This document shows positions 50,296-58,603 of a DNA stretch of 64,000 bases, piece after piece. This stretch comes from Pseudomonas poae (lineage in GTDB: Bacteria > Pseudomonadota > Gammaproteobacteria > Pseudomonadales > Pseudomonadaceae). Under the pieces are notes generated by a model. The model made no database searches. It was not told the origin of the DNA and worked only from the letters and a program-made list of their open reading frames with translations. The position numbers and the translations under genes were made by a program. Position 1 is the stretch's first letter. The number at the start of each line of letters is the position of its first letter. Location: assembly GCF_001439785.1 (NCBI RefSeq), contig NZ_JYLI01000017.1:62001-126000 (forward strand), read 5' to 3'.

Positions 50296-51738
50296 GTGAG
50301 AATAAATTTCAGCGCGCCCTTATATGCCTATCAGCCGTACATTCAACCTGCTCTGCGACCGTTCAACCGGTTGCTTGGAACACTCCTTCGGCCATTTCTC
50401 CAACCGCCTATTCCGCACCGCTATGTGCGCAAGGCGCCACCACACTACGTCGAGTCAAATCGCTTTCTGCATCCTCCAGCCAGAAGTACTCGCCATGCCA
50501 ACTACGACGAGACGCTGCGCCGGGACGATCCACACGCAGCCAGGATCCACAAGCGCTCGTTTGACAAGCAGCAAGCCGTTGAGCAACTCACCCGGGAAAC
50601 GGACAAGTGGCATGACTGGAATCGGAATGGCAAGACTGAAATTTCCTACACGTTCAACACCCATGCACAACGGTTCAACGAAGCTCAAAAGCGGGACGCT
50701 CGACGCTCCATGCAATCCTGGAGTGATGTCGCCAATCTGGATTTCACTGAGAACGGCCGCCAGGCAGAAGGTCGATTAAGCTTCGGTGTTTCCAGCCAAG
50801 TCCACACGGCAGTGGGCTTTTTCCCCGGACAGTTTTGGAGCAGCGGCAACACGCTTTACAACCCAAGCCGGGTGACACGCCACGATCTGACCCACGAAAT
50901 TGGTCACACACTGGGCCTGACTCATCCAGGCCATTACGACGGTTGGAACGGGGCAAGCGCGCCTGACCACGTACAGGACTCCAGAGCGCATAGCGTCATG
51001 AGTTACTTCGACGCCGAACACTGCGGCAAGCAGCTTGGCGAACCGCCCAAAGCGCCGATGATGGACGACATCAGTGCGGTGCAAAAAAGGTATGGGGCCA
51101 ATCATCACATTCGCCGGGAAGACAACACCTACGGTTTCAACTCCAATAGCGGCAGGGATTACTACTCCCTCGAAAACCATCGGGATAGCGCGGCGTTCTG
51201 CATCTGGGACGGCGCGGGCAACGACACGCTGGATGTCTCGGGGTACGGCAACGACCAGGTCATCAACCTCAGGGCGGGCTCGTTCTCGGATGTGGGGGGT
51301 TTGCGAGGCAATGTCTCTATTGCGCGCGACTGCGCCATCGAAAATGCCATTGGCGGCTCAGGCCATGACGCACTGATCGGCAACGACGCCGCCAACCGGC
51401 TCACGGGTGGGGGCGGCGCAGACCGGCTGCGCGGCGGCAGAGGCGCGGACACGTTCGTCTATAAACGCGCCAGCGATTCCACGCCTGAAGCCCCGGACGA
51501 AATCATGGACCTCTCCACCGGGGTCGACAAAATGGACCTGCGCGGCCTGGAGAACGAGGCCAATACACACCTCAAACTCGTCACTGCCTTCACTGGGCGC
51601 GCAGGCGAAACCATCGTCAGTTTCGACCCGGCTATCAATCGCTATTTCGTCGCCATCGACCTGACTGGCACGGGCAAGCCGAGCTTCCGAGTCAACAGCA
51701 CGCAATTGATCAATCCCAAGGACATCCTGGTGAACTGA
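50296..51738 (+). CDS. Serralysin-type zinc metalloprotease with RTX repeats
   Basis: This 480-residue protein resembles secreted M10 metalloproteases such as AprA (479 residues). The zinc motif HEIGHTLGLTH is at residues 200-210, with ligand histidines 200, 204 and 210 and catalytic E201. The Met-turn SVMSYFD holds M235. Calcium-binding RTX repeats (GGSGHDALIGNDAAN, GGGGADRLRGGRGADTF) lie near 355-395, followed by the serralysin C-terminal domain. The terminal KDILVN resembles the D-x-x-V secretion motif of type I substrates. The only plausible start is GTG at 50296. No AprDEF exporter or inhibitor gene adjoins. Sequence between the zinc motif and Met-turn differs from AprA, so it is a divergent member. 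A terminator follows. Confidence 0.87.
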   Translation: MRINFSAPLYAYQPYIQPALRPFNRLLGTLLRPFLQPPIPHRYVRKAPPHYVESNRFLHPPARSTRHANYDETLRRDDPHAARIHKRSFDKQQAVEQLTRETDKWHDWNRNGKTEISYTFNTHAQRFNEAQKRDARRSMQSWSDVANLDFTENGRQAEGRLSFGVSSQVHTAVGFFPGQFWSSGNTLYNPSRVTRHDLTHEIGHTLGLTHPGHYDGWNGASAPDHVQDSRAHSVMSYFDAEHCGKQLGEPPKAPMMDDISAVQKRYGANHHIRREDNTYGFNSNSGRDYYSLENHRDSAAFCIWDGAGNDTLDVSGYGNDQVINLRAGSFSDVGGLRGNVSIARDCAIENAIGGSGHDALIGNDAANRLTGGGGADRLRGGRGADTFVYKRASDSTPEAPDEIMDLSTGVDKMDLRGLENEANTHLKLVTAFTGRAGETIVSFDPAINRYFVAIDLTGTGKPSFRVNSTQLINPKDILVN

Positions 51739-51745
51739 GGTCGCA

Positions 51746-51780
51746 AAAGCCCTGGCTGACCATGCGGCCAGCAGGGCTTT
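51746..51780. terminator. Terminator hairpin between convergent genes
   Basis: AAAGCCCTGGCTG pairs with CCAGCAGGGCTTT (one bulge) around a 9-base loop, 8 bp after the metalloprotease stop and 9 bp from the DUF799 stop. It probably terminates both. Confidence 0.82.
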
Positions 51781-51788
51781 CAAACACC

Positions 51789-52439
51789 TCAGTCGGTGCC
51801 GTATTTCGGATTACGCGGGCCGTACAGAATGCCGGTGCGTTGTCCTGCCGACAGCAGGCGGGCGCTGGTAATCCCGGCAATCGGGTGCGCCGCATCGGTG
51901 GAGCTGTTGATCACCTGCTTGACCGCCGCCGTGATCAGCATGCCTACCAGGCCGCCGCCGTTGTTGTTGCCTTCTTCGCTGGACGCACGCGCCGCACCGG
52001 TCCACAGGGTGGTGCCGGTACGCAGGTCGACCAGTTTGGCCGAGGCCGTCACGGAGGTGTCGCTGGAGATCAGCATGTACTTGGTGCCGTACTCGCTAAC
52101 GGTGATGTACAGCGCTGCGTCCGCACCAAAGATGTCATGCAGCTTGGTGGGCGGCACGGCCTGAATATCGTTGGCAGTGGTCAGACCGTTCTGGCGGAAG
52201 GTTTCATCCACCAGGGCGATCGGCAACACGTAGTAGCCGGCTTCGGCCAACGGGTAAGTCACCTGCGACACCAGGCTGTAGGAGGCCTGCACTTCCGGCG
52301 ACTCGTTGATCGGCGGCAGTACCAGGATCGACTTGGGCCGCGCCTGTTTGTAGGCCGTGTAATCAATGGTCTTGGGCGCCGCGCAACCGCCGAGCAAAGC
52401 CAGGGCCAGCAAGGCGCCGGTGAGTTTCAAGAGGTTCAT
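51789..52439 (-). CDS. DUF799 lipoprotein (GNA1162-like)
   Basis: This 216-residue lipoprotein has a signal peptide ending in the lipobox LLGGC (cysteine near residue 19). The DUF799 body is marked by SILVLPPINESPEVQASYSLVSQVTYPLAEAGYYVLP and ADAALYITVSEYGTKYMLISSDTSVTASAKLVD. GNA1162 of Neisseria is a structural relative, with a TolB-like fold. The gene overlaps the DUF4810 gene by 4 bases. It is the last of a CsgG-DUF4810-DUF799 trio, a conserved combination thought to form an outer-membrane lipoprotein complex. Its cargo is unknown. Confidence 0.87.
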   Translation of the reverse strand: MNLLKLTGALLALALLGGCAAPKTIDYTAYKQARPKSILVLPPINESPEVQASYSLVSQVTYPLAEAGYYVLPIALVDETFRQNGLTTANDIQAVPPTKLHDIFGADAALYITVSEYGTKYMLISSDTSVTASAKLVDLRTGTTLWTGAARASSEEGNNNGGGLVGMLITAAVKQVINSSTDAAHPIAGITSARLLSAGQRTGILYGPRNPKYGTD

Positions 52440-52798
52440 TTGAGGGCAACTCCGGCCTTGGCGTTTTTAAGCAAAAAATCCATGTAAGGGGCGGACTCAG
52501 GGAACAACGCCTTTTCGGTACGCAGCTCCTGCACCATCTGGTCATCCTTGCCCATGCTCATGTACAGCATGCCCAAATGCGCGTGGTAACCCGGCGGCGC
52601 CTTGCGGCCACTGGCGTTGATCTTCTGCAGATCGCGTTCCAGTGCCTCGACTTGCGCTTCCTTGGGCTCACCCTTGAAGTACTCGTAAACCTGCGGCTGG
52701 TAGCTTTCCCATTGATACAGGGGCTGGGGCGCCGTCTGGCACCCGGCGACTGCTGCGATTGCTGTCAGCATCAGCGCCAACTTCACTGCCTTGCTCAT
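52436..52798 (-). CDS. DUF4810 lipoprotein
   Basis: This 120-residue lipoprotein has a signal peptide ending VAGC (cysteine near residue 20). The family motif APQPLYQWESYQPQVYEYFKG follows directly, and then GYHAHLGMLYMSMGKDDQMVQELRTEKALFPES, which resembles a tetratricopeptide-like helical pair. It overlaps the DUF799 gene by 4 bases and lies 29 bp after the CsgG-like gene, so it belongs to the same operon. The function is unknown, and a chaperone or assembly role in the complex is speculative. Confidence 0.85.
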   Translation of the reverse strand: MSKAVKLALMLTAIAAVAGCQTAPQPLYQWESYQPQVYEYFKGEPKEAQVEALERDLQKINASGRKAPPGYHAHLGMLYMSMGKDDQMVQELRTEKALFPESAPYMDFLLKNAKAGVALK

Positions 52799-52827
52799 CC
52801 GTGTACTGCTCCTTGTGGTGTGGCTGA

Positions 52828-53508
52828 TCAGTTGCGCGGGTTCCAGGCGCCGGCATTGATGCCGTCGACCAGGCGGTTGATCGCTTCGCGCATGGCCAGG
52901 TCCAGCACCTTGCCATTGAGGGTGGAGTCGTAGCTGGCGGTACCGCCGAAGCCGATCACTTCACGGTTGGACAGCGCGTACTCACCGGCACCCTGGGTGG
53001 AATACACCACTTCGGATGTGCTGATGTTGACGATATTCAACGCGACCTTGGCGTAGGCCACCTGGGTTTTGCCACGGCCGAGAATGCCGAACAGCTGGCG
53101 GTCGCCGGTCTCTTTGCGGCCGAACTCGGTCACATCGCCGGTCACTACGTAGTCAGCGCCCTTGAGCTTCTGCGCGGTGCCTTTGATCGCGGCTTCCTGG
53201 GAGATTTCGCCCATGTTGTCGCGATCCAGCACGTTGAAGCGGTTGGTCTGCTGCAGGTGAGTAATGAGGATGGTCTTGGCCTGACCACCGAGGCGGTCGA
53301 CGCCATCGGAGAAGATGCCGCGCATGTAGCTGGAGCGGTTATCGAACTTGCCCACGGCAATCGGCACGCGCACGCCGGAATAGGCAATCTTGGCGCTGGC
53401 GACCTGCTCCACCGGCATCGCGCGGTTGCTCTCGGTGGCGCAACCGGCCACGGTCAACAGCGCTGCGGCGGTGAGGCCAGACAGCAGGATTTTGGAGAGT
53501 GTGTTCAC
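52828..53508 (-). CDS. CsgG/HfaB-like outer-membrane lipoprotein
   Basis: This 226-residue lipoprotein has a signal peptide ending TVAGC and a CsgG-type domain. VPIAVGKFDNRSS, LITHLQQTNRFNVLDRDNMGEISQE, GADYVVTGDVTEFGRKE and KVALNIVNISTSEVVYSTQG follow the family pattern. CsgG forms the curli secretion pore, but no curli subunit or nucleator gene is present here. The start is GTG at 53508, preceded by GGAG at a good distance; ATGs further upstream would bury the signal peptide. It heads the lipoprotein operon. Confidence 0.87.
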   Translation of the reverse strand: MNTLSKILLSGLTAAALLTVAGCATESNRAMPVEQVASAKIAYSGVRVPIAVGKFDNRSSYMRGIFSDGVDRLGGQAKTILITHLQQTNRFNVLDRDNMGEISQEAAIKGTAQKLKGADYVVTGDVTEFGRKETGDRQLFGILGRGKTQVAYAKVALNIVNISTSEVVYSTQGAGEYALSNREVIGFGGTASYDSTLNGKVLDLAMREAINRLVDGINAGAWNPRN

Positions 53509-53709
53509 GTATTGCTCCTGAAATGGGAAATCGGCAGAGCTAAGGCCTGCGGCGATTCCGGGAGGAGCAACACGTGCGTCTGCATTCATCCCTGAATCTG
53601 TAGTGCCGCAACGGCTGGCGCATTTTACGGAGTTAAGGGGGGTTCTCAAGTTGTTTCGCGCGGATATGTGAACCCTGCACAACCTGCAGAACATGAAGTT
53701 CCACCAGGC

Positions 53710-54402
53710 TTACTTGAGCTCCTTCACCAGATACTGGCCGGAGATCTGCGTGATCCCGGTCAGCGCCCGGCGCAAAGCCTCGGGGTCAGTGCGGTAGGTC
53801 AGCGGCGTGTAGCCATACACATTCTGGCCATTGAACGGCGTGATCGTCTCGAACGTACGCCAGATCATCTGGTCGCCACGGTCCATCTGCGCAATCACCG
53901 AAATGGTCGGGTAGATCACGCTGCTGAAACCCTGGGTCAGGCGAAACCCCCACTCAGTCACCGTCAACTGAATCTGCGCATCGGCGGGCTCATCGTCACC
54001 CACCACCTTGAGCGTCGACGTCTTGCCCAGCGCATCGACAAAACCTTGTTTGAGCAACACACCCACGTCGATGTTTTCGGCGTCCATCACCGTCAATATC
54101 GCCGCTGGCGTCGACATTTCAGCCAACTGCCCAAGCTTCATGCCAGCGGCAAACCCGGCACCGCTCAACGCCGCAGTCCCCACCCTGGACGCCCCGCTCG
54201 CCATGCCCACACCGGCACCCAACCCGGCCCCCAGCGCCGCGCCCCAGGCTTGTTCACGACCGAAGTACACCATGTTCTTGCCCCACTTCACGGGCAGCAC
54301 TTTCACGGTTTTAACCTGCGCGCGATTTTCCGGTGTGAGCGGATGGCTGACGCAGCCGCCGAGGATGAGGGTGGTGAGGAGAATGAGGAGGAGGTTTTTC
54401 AC
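53710..54402 (-). CDS. Hypothetical lipoprotein
   Basis: I do not recognise a named family. The 230-residue protein has a lipoprotein signal peptide ending LGGC. A glycine/alanine-rich hydrophobic stretch follows (ALGAGLGAGVGMASGASRVGTAALSGAGFAAG, about residues 55-85), typical of glycine-zipper segments that insert in membranes. The C-terminal half is beta-rich (AQIQLTVTEWGFRLTQGFSSVIYPTISVIAQMD). I chose the GTG at 54402 because it places the signal peptide at the N-terminus; an ATG at 54435 would add 11 residues. It lies between the CsgG-type operon and the immunity gene in the same direction. Confidence 0.75.
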   Translation of the reverse strand: MKNLLLILLTTLILGGCVSHPLTPENRAQVKTVKVLPVKWGKNMVYFGREQAWGAALGAGLGAGVGMASGASRVGTAALSGAGFAAGMKLGQLAEMSTPAAILTVMDAENIDVGVLLKQGFVDALGKTSTLKVVGDDEPADAQIQLTVTEWGFRLTQGFSSVIYPTISVIAQMDRGDQMIWRTFETITPFNGQNVYGYTPLTYRTDPEALRRALTGITQISGQYLVKELK

Positions 54403-54431
54403 GGCAGTCCCTTGGTGTTTTGGGTGTTTAT

Positions 54432-55430
54432 TCAACTCTTCAATGCTGGCAAAGACAGCACTTCATCGTATTGTGGCCAGTCTTCCCTTGCGCGCTTTAG
54501 CACACCTTGCATCAACTCGTCCAACTCAGGCACTGGTTGCTCGGACGGCAATTGGTCAAAGGGCGCGGCCAGCAGCGGATGATCAATCTTCTGCGGATTG
54601 GCTAAACCTTCCCACTGGCGCAGGCGCAGGATATAGAGAATTTCCACCGGCACGCGCTCCAAGTGCCAGTCCTGATTGAAGTCGTAGGAATTCTTCTGGC
54701 TCTCTTTGCCGGTTTGCCAAGTGTGGCGGTCACACGCGGCCAATAGGCAGGGCATCAGGTCGTCGGGGCTGGGAGTGCGCCAATTGGCCAACAAGGCTTC
54801 GTAGATGGGTTCGTCGTAAGCATAAGCAGGCCATTGATGCGAGACATCGCCCACCCAATCGGCAAACACACGCAGCATAAAGGCTTGGGCGCGGCGGTGT
54901 TGCTCTTCGTACTCAATCACTAATTGATGCCCACGGTTGAGAGCCGCATGGGTGAGATAGCCCTGATGGATGACGGCATCCTTCCAGCCTAGGATCGCCA
55001 TGGCGGCCATCATATTGGTGGCGGTTTGGATGCTGTAGTTTTGGCGGCGTCGATCATTGCCTGCCGCTTTGGCAATAATGTCGAACTGGCCCGCCCAGAA
55101 GAACAACTGCCAAATTCCTACTTGGTAATAGCGCAGCCAATGGGCCAATTCCAGAAGCCATTGCGGGTTATCTGGCGCGGTTGCCATTACCTTGTGGGCT
55201 CGTGTGACGGCCATCCATTCGGAGCTACTACGCGTAACGTTGTCACTATTCGGTACAGGCATTGATGGCTTCGCAAATGCATCGCCGCGCTCAACATATT
55301 CACGGATTCCATTAAACTCGTAGTCATCTGAGACGTATGGCCCCTTGGCTATGCGCCCCAGTACACTTTTGTAGGAGGGCCATTTCGGGTTTACGCCCGA
55401 GCGCTCGCACTGAATTACTTCTTGGTCCAT
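54432..55430 (-). CDS. Probable immunity protein of the orphan CdiA toxin
   Basis: This 332-residue cytosolic protein has no signal peptide and is rich in tryptophan and predicted helices. Its start lies inside the 3' end of the orphan toxin frame (16-bp overlap), the usual toxin-immunity arrangement, so it very likely neutralises that toxin. Landmarks are WLLELAHWLRYYQVGIWQLFFWAGQ near residue 92, and VPVEILYILRLRQWEGL and IDHPLLAAPFDQLP near the C-terminus. The general pattern resembles DUF1911/PoNi immunity proteins, but I hold that family assignment only weakly. Base composition is less GC-rich than the surrounding core genes. Confidence 0.65.
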   Translation of the reverse strand: MDQEVIQCERSGVNPKWPSYKSVLGRIAKGPYVSDDYEFNGIREYVERGDAFAKPSMPVPNSDNVTRSSSEWMAVTRAHKVMATAPDNPQWLLELAHWLRYYQVGIWQLFFWAGQFDIIAKAAGNDRRRQNYSIQTATNMMAAMAILGWKDAVIHQGYLTHAALNRGHQLVIEYEEQHRRAQAFMLRVFADWVGDVSHQWPAYAYDEPIYEALLANWRTPSPDDLMPCLLAACDRHTWQTGKESQKNSYDFNQDWHLERVPVEILYILRLRQWEGLANPQKIDHPLLAAPFDQLPSEQPVPELDELMQGVLKRAREDWPQYDEVLSLPALKS

Positions 55431-57889
55431 GGTTCCACCTTAAATTCTGCTACACCTGTTTTACTGGGGGCGGGAACACCGACTTTGACTGTTACACCTT
55501 GAACTTTGGCTTTTCCTGAATCCAACGCCGCTTGCAAAGCATCGCGTAAAGCAGGATCAGAGTCTGCAATTAATCTATTACCCAGCCACCCCTCCAACCG
55601 CGTCCTCGGGTCCCCATGCGGCGTACCGGCCTTACTCACACCATTCACCGAAGACTTCGCATCCATCACCACCACGGTAATCGTATCGCCATTGATCGCC
55701 ACCGCGCAGCCATCGCAGCCGTGGTTGCTACTGTTTTGCAGAGGTTTGAAATTGAGGCCGGTTTTCTCGTTAAGGGTTTGCAGGGCCAGTTGCTCGCCCA
55801 ACACCCCATCATTTACAAGCGAACCGGTCTTCCAATTGGGAAGGTGCGACAGCGGGATACTTTCAAATGTCTGCCCAAACAGGTCTTCAACCGAACTGAG
55901 CTTGGGGGGGCTTATTGCATCAGGGATAACCTGGCCCGTCCCTTTTGGACCAATCCCGCCGCTAAAATCCCCAGCGTTCTCTACAACAACCTCATTAAAC
56001 GTAGTCGTAGTCGTACCCGACGTATAACCATCAGAAAGCCTTCCGCTAAACTCCCCCTCAGCGCTGAACCATGGAGGCGTACCCGCCGAGCCCTTCGCCG
56101 CCACCTCCAACTCAGCCTTGGCAACCTTGGCCGTAACCTTCTCCGCCAGCAAGGCACCACCCTTCACCAGCCCGGCGCCATCGGCGAGAACGCTCGCCAT
56201 ATCAATCAAAAGCTTACCGGTTTCAACCCCGGCCAGGTATGAACCACTGGCCCCGGCTTCTTCGTAGTGCATCTGCAATTTATCAAGGCGGTCGATGTAC
56301 GATTGCTTGACCGAATCCCAAACACCACCGCTCTCGACAACGGATTTCAGGGCCCTGATGGTCTCTGTAAAGTTACCAGCCGTGTGCACAATGCTGTCGA
56401 TGGATTCATTCAACCCAATAGCCGCACCTGAGAGTGCACCTGCTGTAAAGACGGCATCCTGCGAAATATCGATTGCCAGCCACTTGGTAGCGGTGCCTGT
56501 GCGGCATCCCGCACCCGGGCAAGCTGCCATTTCCGCATCACGCTGAGCTTTCTGCCCCTCGCTCAGATAGTTGTTCTGAACCGCATTTGTCACCGCCTGC
56601 GCGCCCGTGACCGCCCCACCCAGATCGCCTCCCGTAACCCCCCCGGCCAATCCCGCAGCCAAACCGGACAACGCCGACACGGTCTCCTTCTGATCCTGCG
56701 TCAGATCCGCCGTTGCCACACCCGGATACATCTGGTGCGCAATGTACTCACCCGTCGCCGCGCCAGCACCGCCGGCCAGTGCCGAGTTGCCTTGCGCCTG
56801 CGCTACCACCGCGCCCAGTACGGCATGCGCCATGGTATTCAGCGCGGTATCGTCCCCGGTGGTTTTCCTGATCACTTGTGCCAGGTACGGCGCCGATGCC
56901 CCCGCAATAGCTGAGCCAATATCGCCCCCCACAAGGCCTTGCAATGCTGCTGTCACCGCCTGTGCTACACGGGGGTAATTACCGCCGACCCCGTAGTCAG
57001 CCATGATTCGTTGATAAGCGTCAGTGGCAATGAGTTGTTGCTTGTAGCGTTCGACGTCTTCTTTATTGGCATCTTTTTCAGGTTCCTTGATGCCACGCTT
57101 ATCAAGTTCAGCACGCGCCTCTTTATCGGCATTAAGCTGACCTTGGGTCCGAACGATATCGACCGTTTGCGTACCAATGTCCGCAATAAGCTGCACCTGC
57201 CGCAGGCGTTTCTGCTCTTTCTCCTTATCGAAAATCGGGCTGATGCTGCCGTTGGCGTGTTCGACGTCGTGGCTGAGCGTGGCGACGTCCTGCTGCTGTT
57301 TGGCAGGGTCGCGGATGTCGAGGGTGCCGTTGGAGATGGCCGATGAGGTGGTGCCGCTGTCGCTGTCGCCGTGGTTGAAGGCGATCAGGGTGCCGGTGGG
57401 CATGTTGCTGATGAAGGCGCCGGAGCCATCACTGCCCGTGCTGACGCTGGCGCTTTGCAGTTTGCTGCTGTACTCGGCCTTGTTCTTCAACACACTCCAG
57501 CCGAGGGTGCCGGTGCTCAAACGGTTTTTATCTGGCGTGGCGGTGCTGGCGATCACGCTGCCGTCGAGTTGAGTGTGGTTGCCCACGTCGATCTGGTAAC
57601 CGCCCTTGCCGGCGAACAGGCCGGTTTGCTCCTGCACGCTTTGGTATTTGGAGTCGAGCTTGCTTTTGCTGACGCTGAGGTTGGCGCTGCCGCCTGAACC
57701 GATGATGGCGTAGCTGACGCCGGCGCTCGCATCGGTCTGCTTGGACTTGTAGTTGTCGGTGTCTTGCAGACTTTGCAGCGTGAGGTCGCGACCGACGGTG
57801 GCGGCGATTTTGTCGGCGCTGACCTGGGCGCCTTTGAGGGTCGTGTCGCGCCCGCTGGTCAGGTTGATCTGGTTGCGGCCGTCCAGCAA
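55415..57889 (-). CDS. Orphan CdiA C-terminal module with nuclease-like toxin
   Basis: This open frame of 824 codons starts only with a TTG and lacks the secretion and filament regions of CdiA, so it is probably a silent cassette. Its first 440 residues repeat the pretoxin region of the full CdiA downstream, up to a VENN-like motif that here reads VQNN (56570-56581). The remaining 384 residues are unrelated to that CdiA. After a helical region (DMASVLADGAGLVKGGALLAEK), the last 130 residues contain GEQLALQTLNEKTG, LQNSSNHGCDG and VVVMDAKSS. This spacing resembles a PD-(D/E)xK nuclease of the PoNe type; that is a family-level inference. The immunity gene overlaps its end by 16 bp. Confidence 0.75.
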   Translation of the reverse strand: MLDGRNQINLTSGRDTTLKGAQVSADKIAATVGRDLTLQSLQDTDNYKSKQTDASAGVSYAIIGSGGSANLSVSKSKLDSKYQSVQEQTGLFAGKGGYQIDVGNHTQLDGSVIASTATPDKNRLSTGTLGWSVLKNKAEYSSKLQSASVSTGSDGSGAFISNMPTGTLIAFNHGDSDSGTTSSAISNGTLDIRDPAKQQQDVATLSHDVEHANGSISPIFDKEKEQKRLRQVQLIADIGTQTVDIVRTQGQLNADKEARAELDKRGIKEPEKDANKEDVERYKQQLIATDAYQRIMADYGVGGNYPRVAQAVTAALQGLVGGDIGSAIAGASAPYLAQVIRKTTGDDTALNTMAHAVLGAVVAQAQGNSALAGGAGAATGEYIAHQMYPGVATADLTQDQKETVSALSGLAAGLAGGVTGGDLGGAVTGAQAVTNAVQNNYLSEGQKAQRDAEMAACPGAGCRTGTATKWLAIDISQDAVFTAGALSGAAIGLNESIDSIVHTAGNFTETIRALKSVVESGGVWDSVKQSYIDRLDKLQMHYEEAGASGSYLAGVETGKLLIDMASVLADGAGLVKGGALLAEKVTAKVAKAELEVAAKGSAGTPPWFSAEGEFSGRLSDGYTSGTTTTTFNEVVVENAGDFSGGIGPKGTGQVIPDAISPPKLSSVEDLFGQTFESIPLSHLPNWKTGSLVNDGVLGEQLALQTLNEKTGLNFKPLQNSSNHGCDGCAVAINGDTITVVVMDAKSSVNGVSKAGTPHGDPRTRLEGWLGNRLIADSDPALRDALQAALDSGKAKVQGVTVKVGVPAPSKTGVAEFKVEPWTKK
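56701..57887 (-). repeat. 1.19-kb direct repeat, copy in orphan module
   Basis: This segment matches 59520-60706 with a constant offset of 2819 bp and only scattered single-base differences. From 56570 to 56700 the two copies remain alignable but have diverged. The match stops abruptly at 57887, where an inverted-repeat element begins. Confidence 0.92.
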
Positions 57890-57995
57890 AATAGGGGGCT
57901 GAACACTATTCTTCTACAAAAAATAAATCATATTTTTAAAGAGCAACTCTGATGAACTCTAAAAAACGCAAAAACGTGGTCTGACCCCCTATTCC
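57890..57995. mobile_element. Small inverted-repeat element at the cassette junction
   Basis: AATAGGGGGCTGAACAC at the left and GTGGTCTGACCCCCTATTCC at the right are near reverse complements enclosing about 70 AT-rich bases. Ends of this GGGGTCAGACC type are seen beside some small transposase-linked elements in gamma-proteobacteria, which is recalled knowledge. The left end lies directly at the break of the 1.19-kb repeat. DNA from 57996 to 58165 shows no gene. Confidence 0.5.
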
Positions 57996-58165
57996 ACTAT
58001 TCCACACTCCGATAGCCAGAGTAAGTTTTGACGTAAATAAATTCCTTGTTGACTCCTGCATCCGCCCTGGCTGTTTTCACGACATCGTTCATCTGGATTC
58101 CTCAGGGTCAGCCCTCTACTCCCCAAAACCTGACCTTAACTCCCTTACCTCAAAAGCGGAGCTGG

Positions 58166-58603
58166 CTACTTTAAACCCAACGTTAGTCTAGACAAAACAT
58201 CTTTTTTATCAAATTGAAAATGTAGAGTGTAGCTGCCCATCTCATATTTCACCCAGCGATCAATATAACCAAGTAGCATATCCAGCTTCCCCCCACCCAA
58301 AGATGAAGGCGTGCCTAATAGATGAATCACTTTTGATTCTGAACTATCAGGAGGAACTGGCAACTGCCCCTTAAACATTGAAAACCCTTCATCCGCCCTA
58401 GTATAAAAAACGACCTGGTCTACTCTGTTGTTTTCTAACAAGAGAAGAATACCCGAGCTAAAAAATGAGTAATACCTTCTATCGCCTAGAACACCCTCTT
58501 CAAAATTAGGCAACTCATTAAGAGTTTGAGGAAGGCGAACGAATTTACTATCCGCCTCCGAGCACCCTAATACTTCAACAAAACCATCCCACGTCCGCAT
58601 CAC
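58166..58603 (-). CDS. cdiI: Probable CdiI immunity protein
   Basis: This 145-residue cytosolic protein has no signal peptide and no family I can name. Its ATG overlaps the stop of cdiA by 4 bases, the standard position of the immunity gene in CDI systems. The sequence is aromatic- and leucine-rich (YYSFFSSGILLLLENN, DQVVFYTRADEGFSMFKGQLP), suggesting a compact alpha/beta fold. The gene is clearly AT-richer than the rest of the window, as toxin-immunity pairs often are. The function is inferred from position. Confidence 0.72.
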   Translation of the reverse strand: MMRTWDGFVEVLGCSEADSKFVRLPQTLNELPNFEEGVLGDRRYYSFFSSGILLLLENNRVDQVVFYTRADEGFSMFKGQLPVPPDSSESKVIHLLGTPSSLGGGKLDMLLGYIDRWVKYEMGSYTLHFQFDKKDVLSRLTLGLK

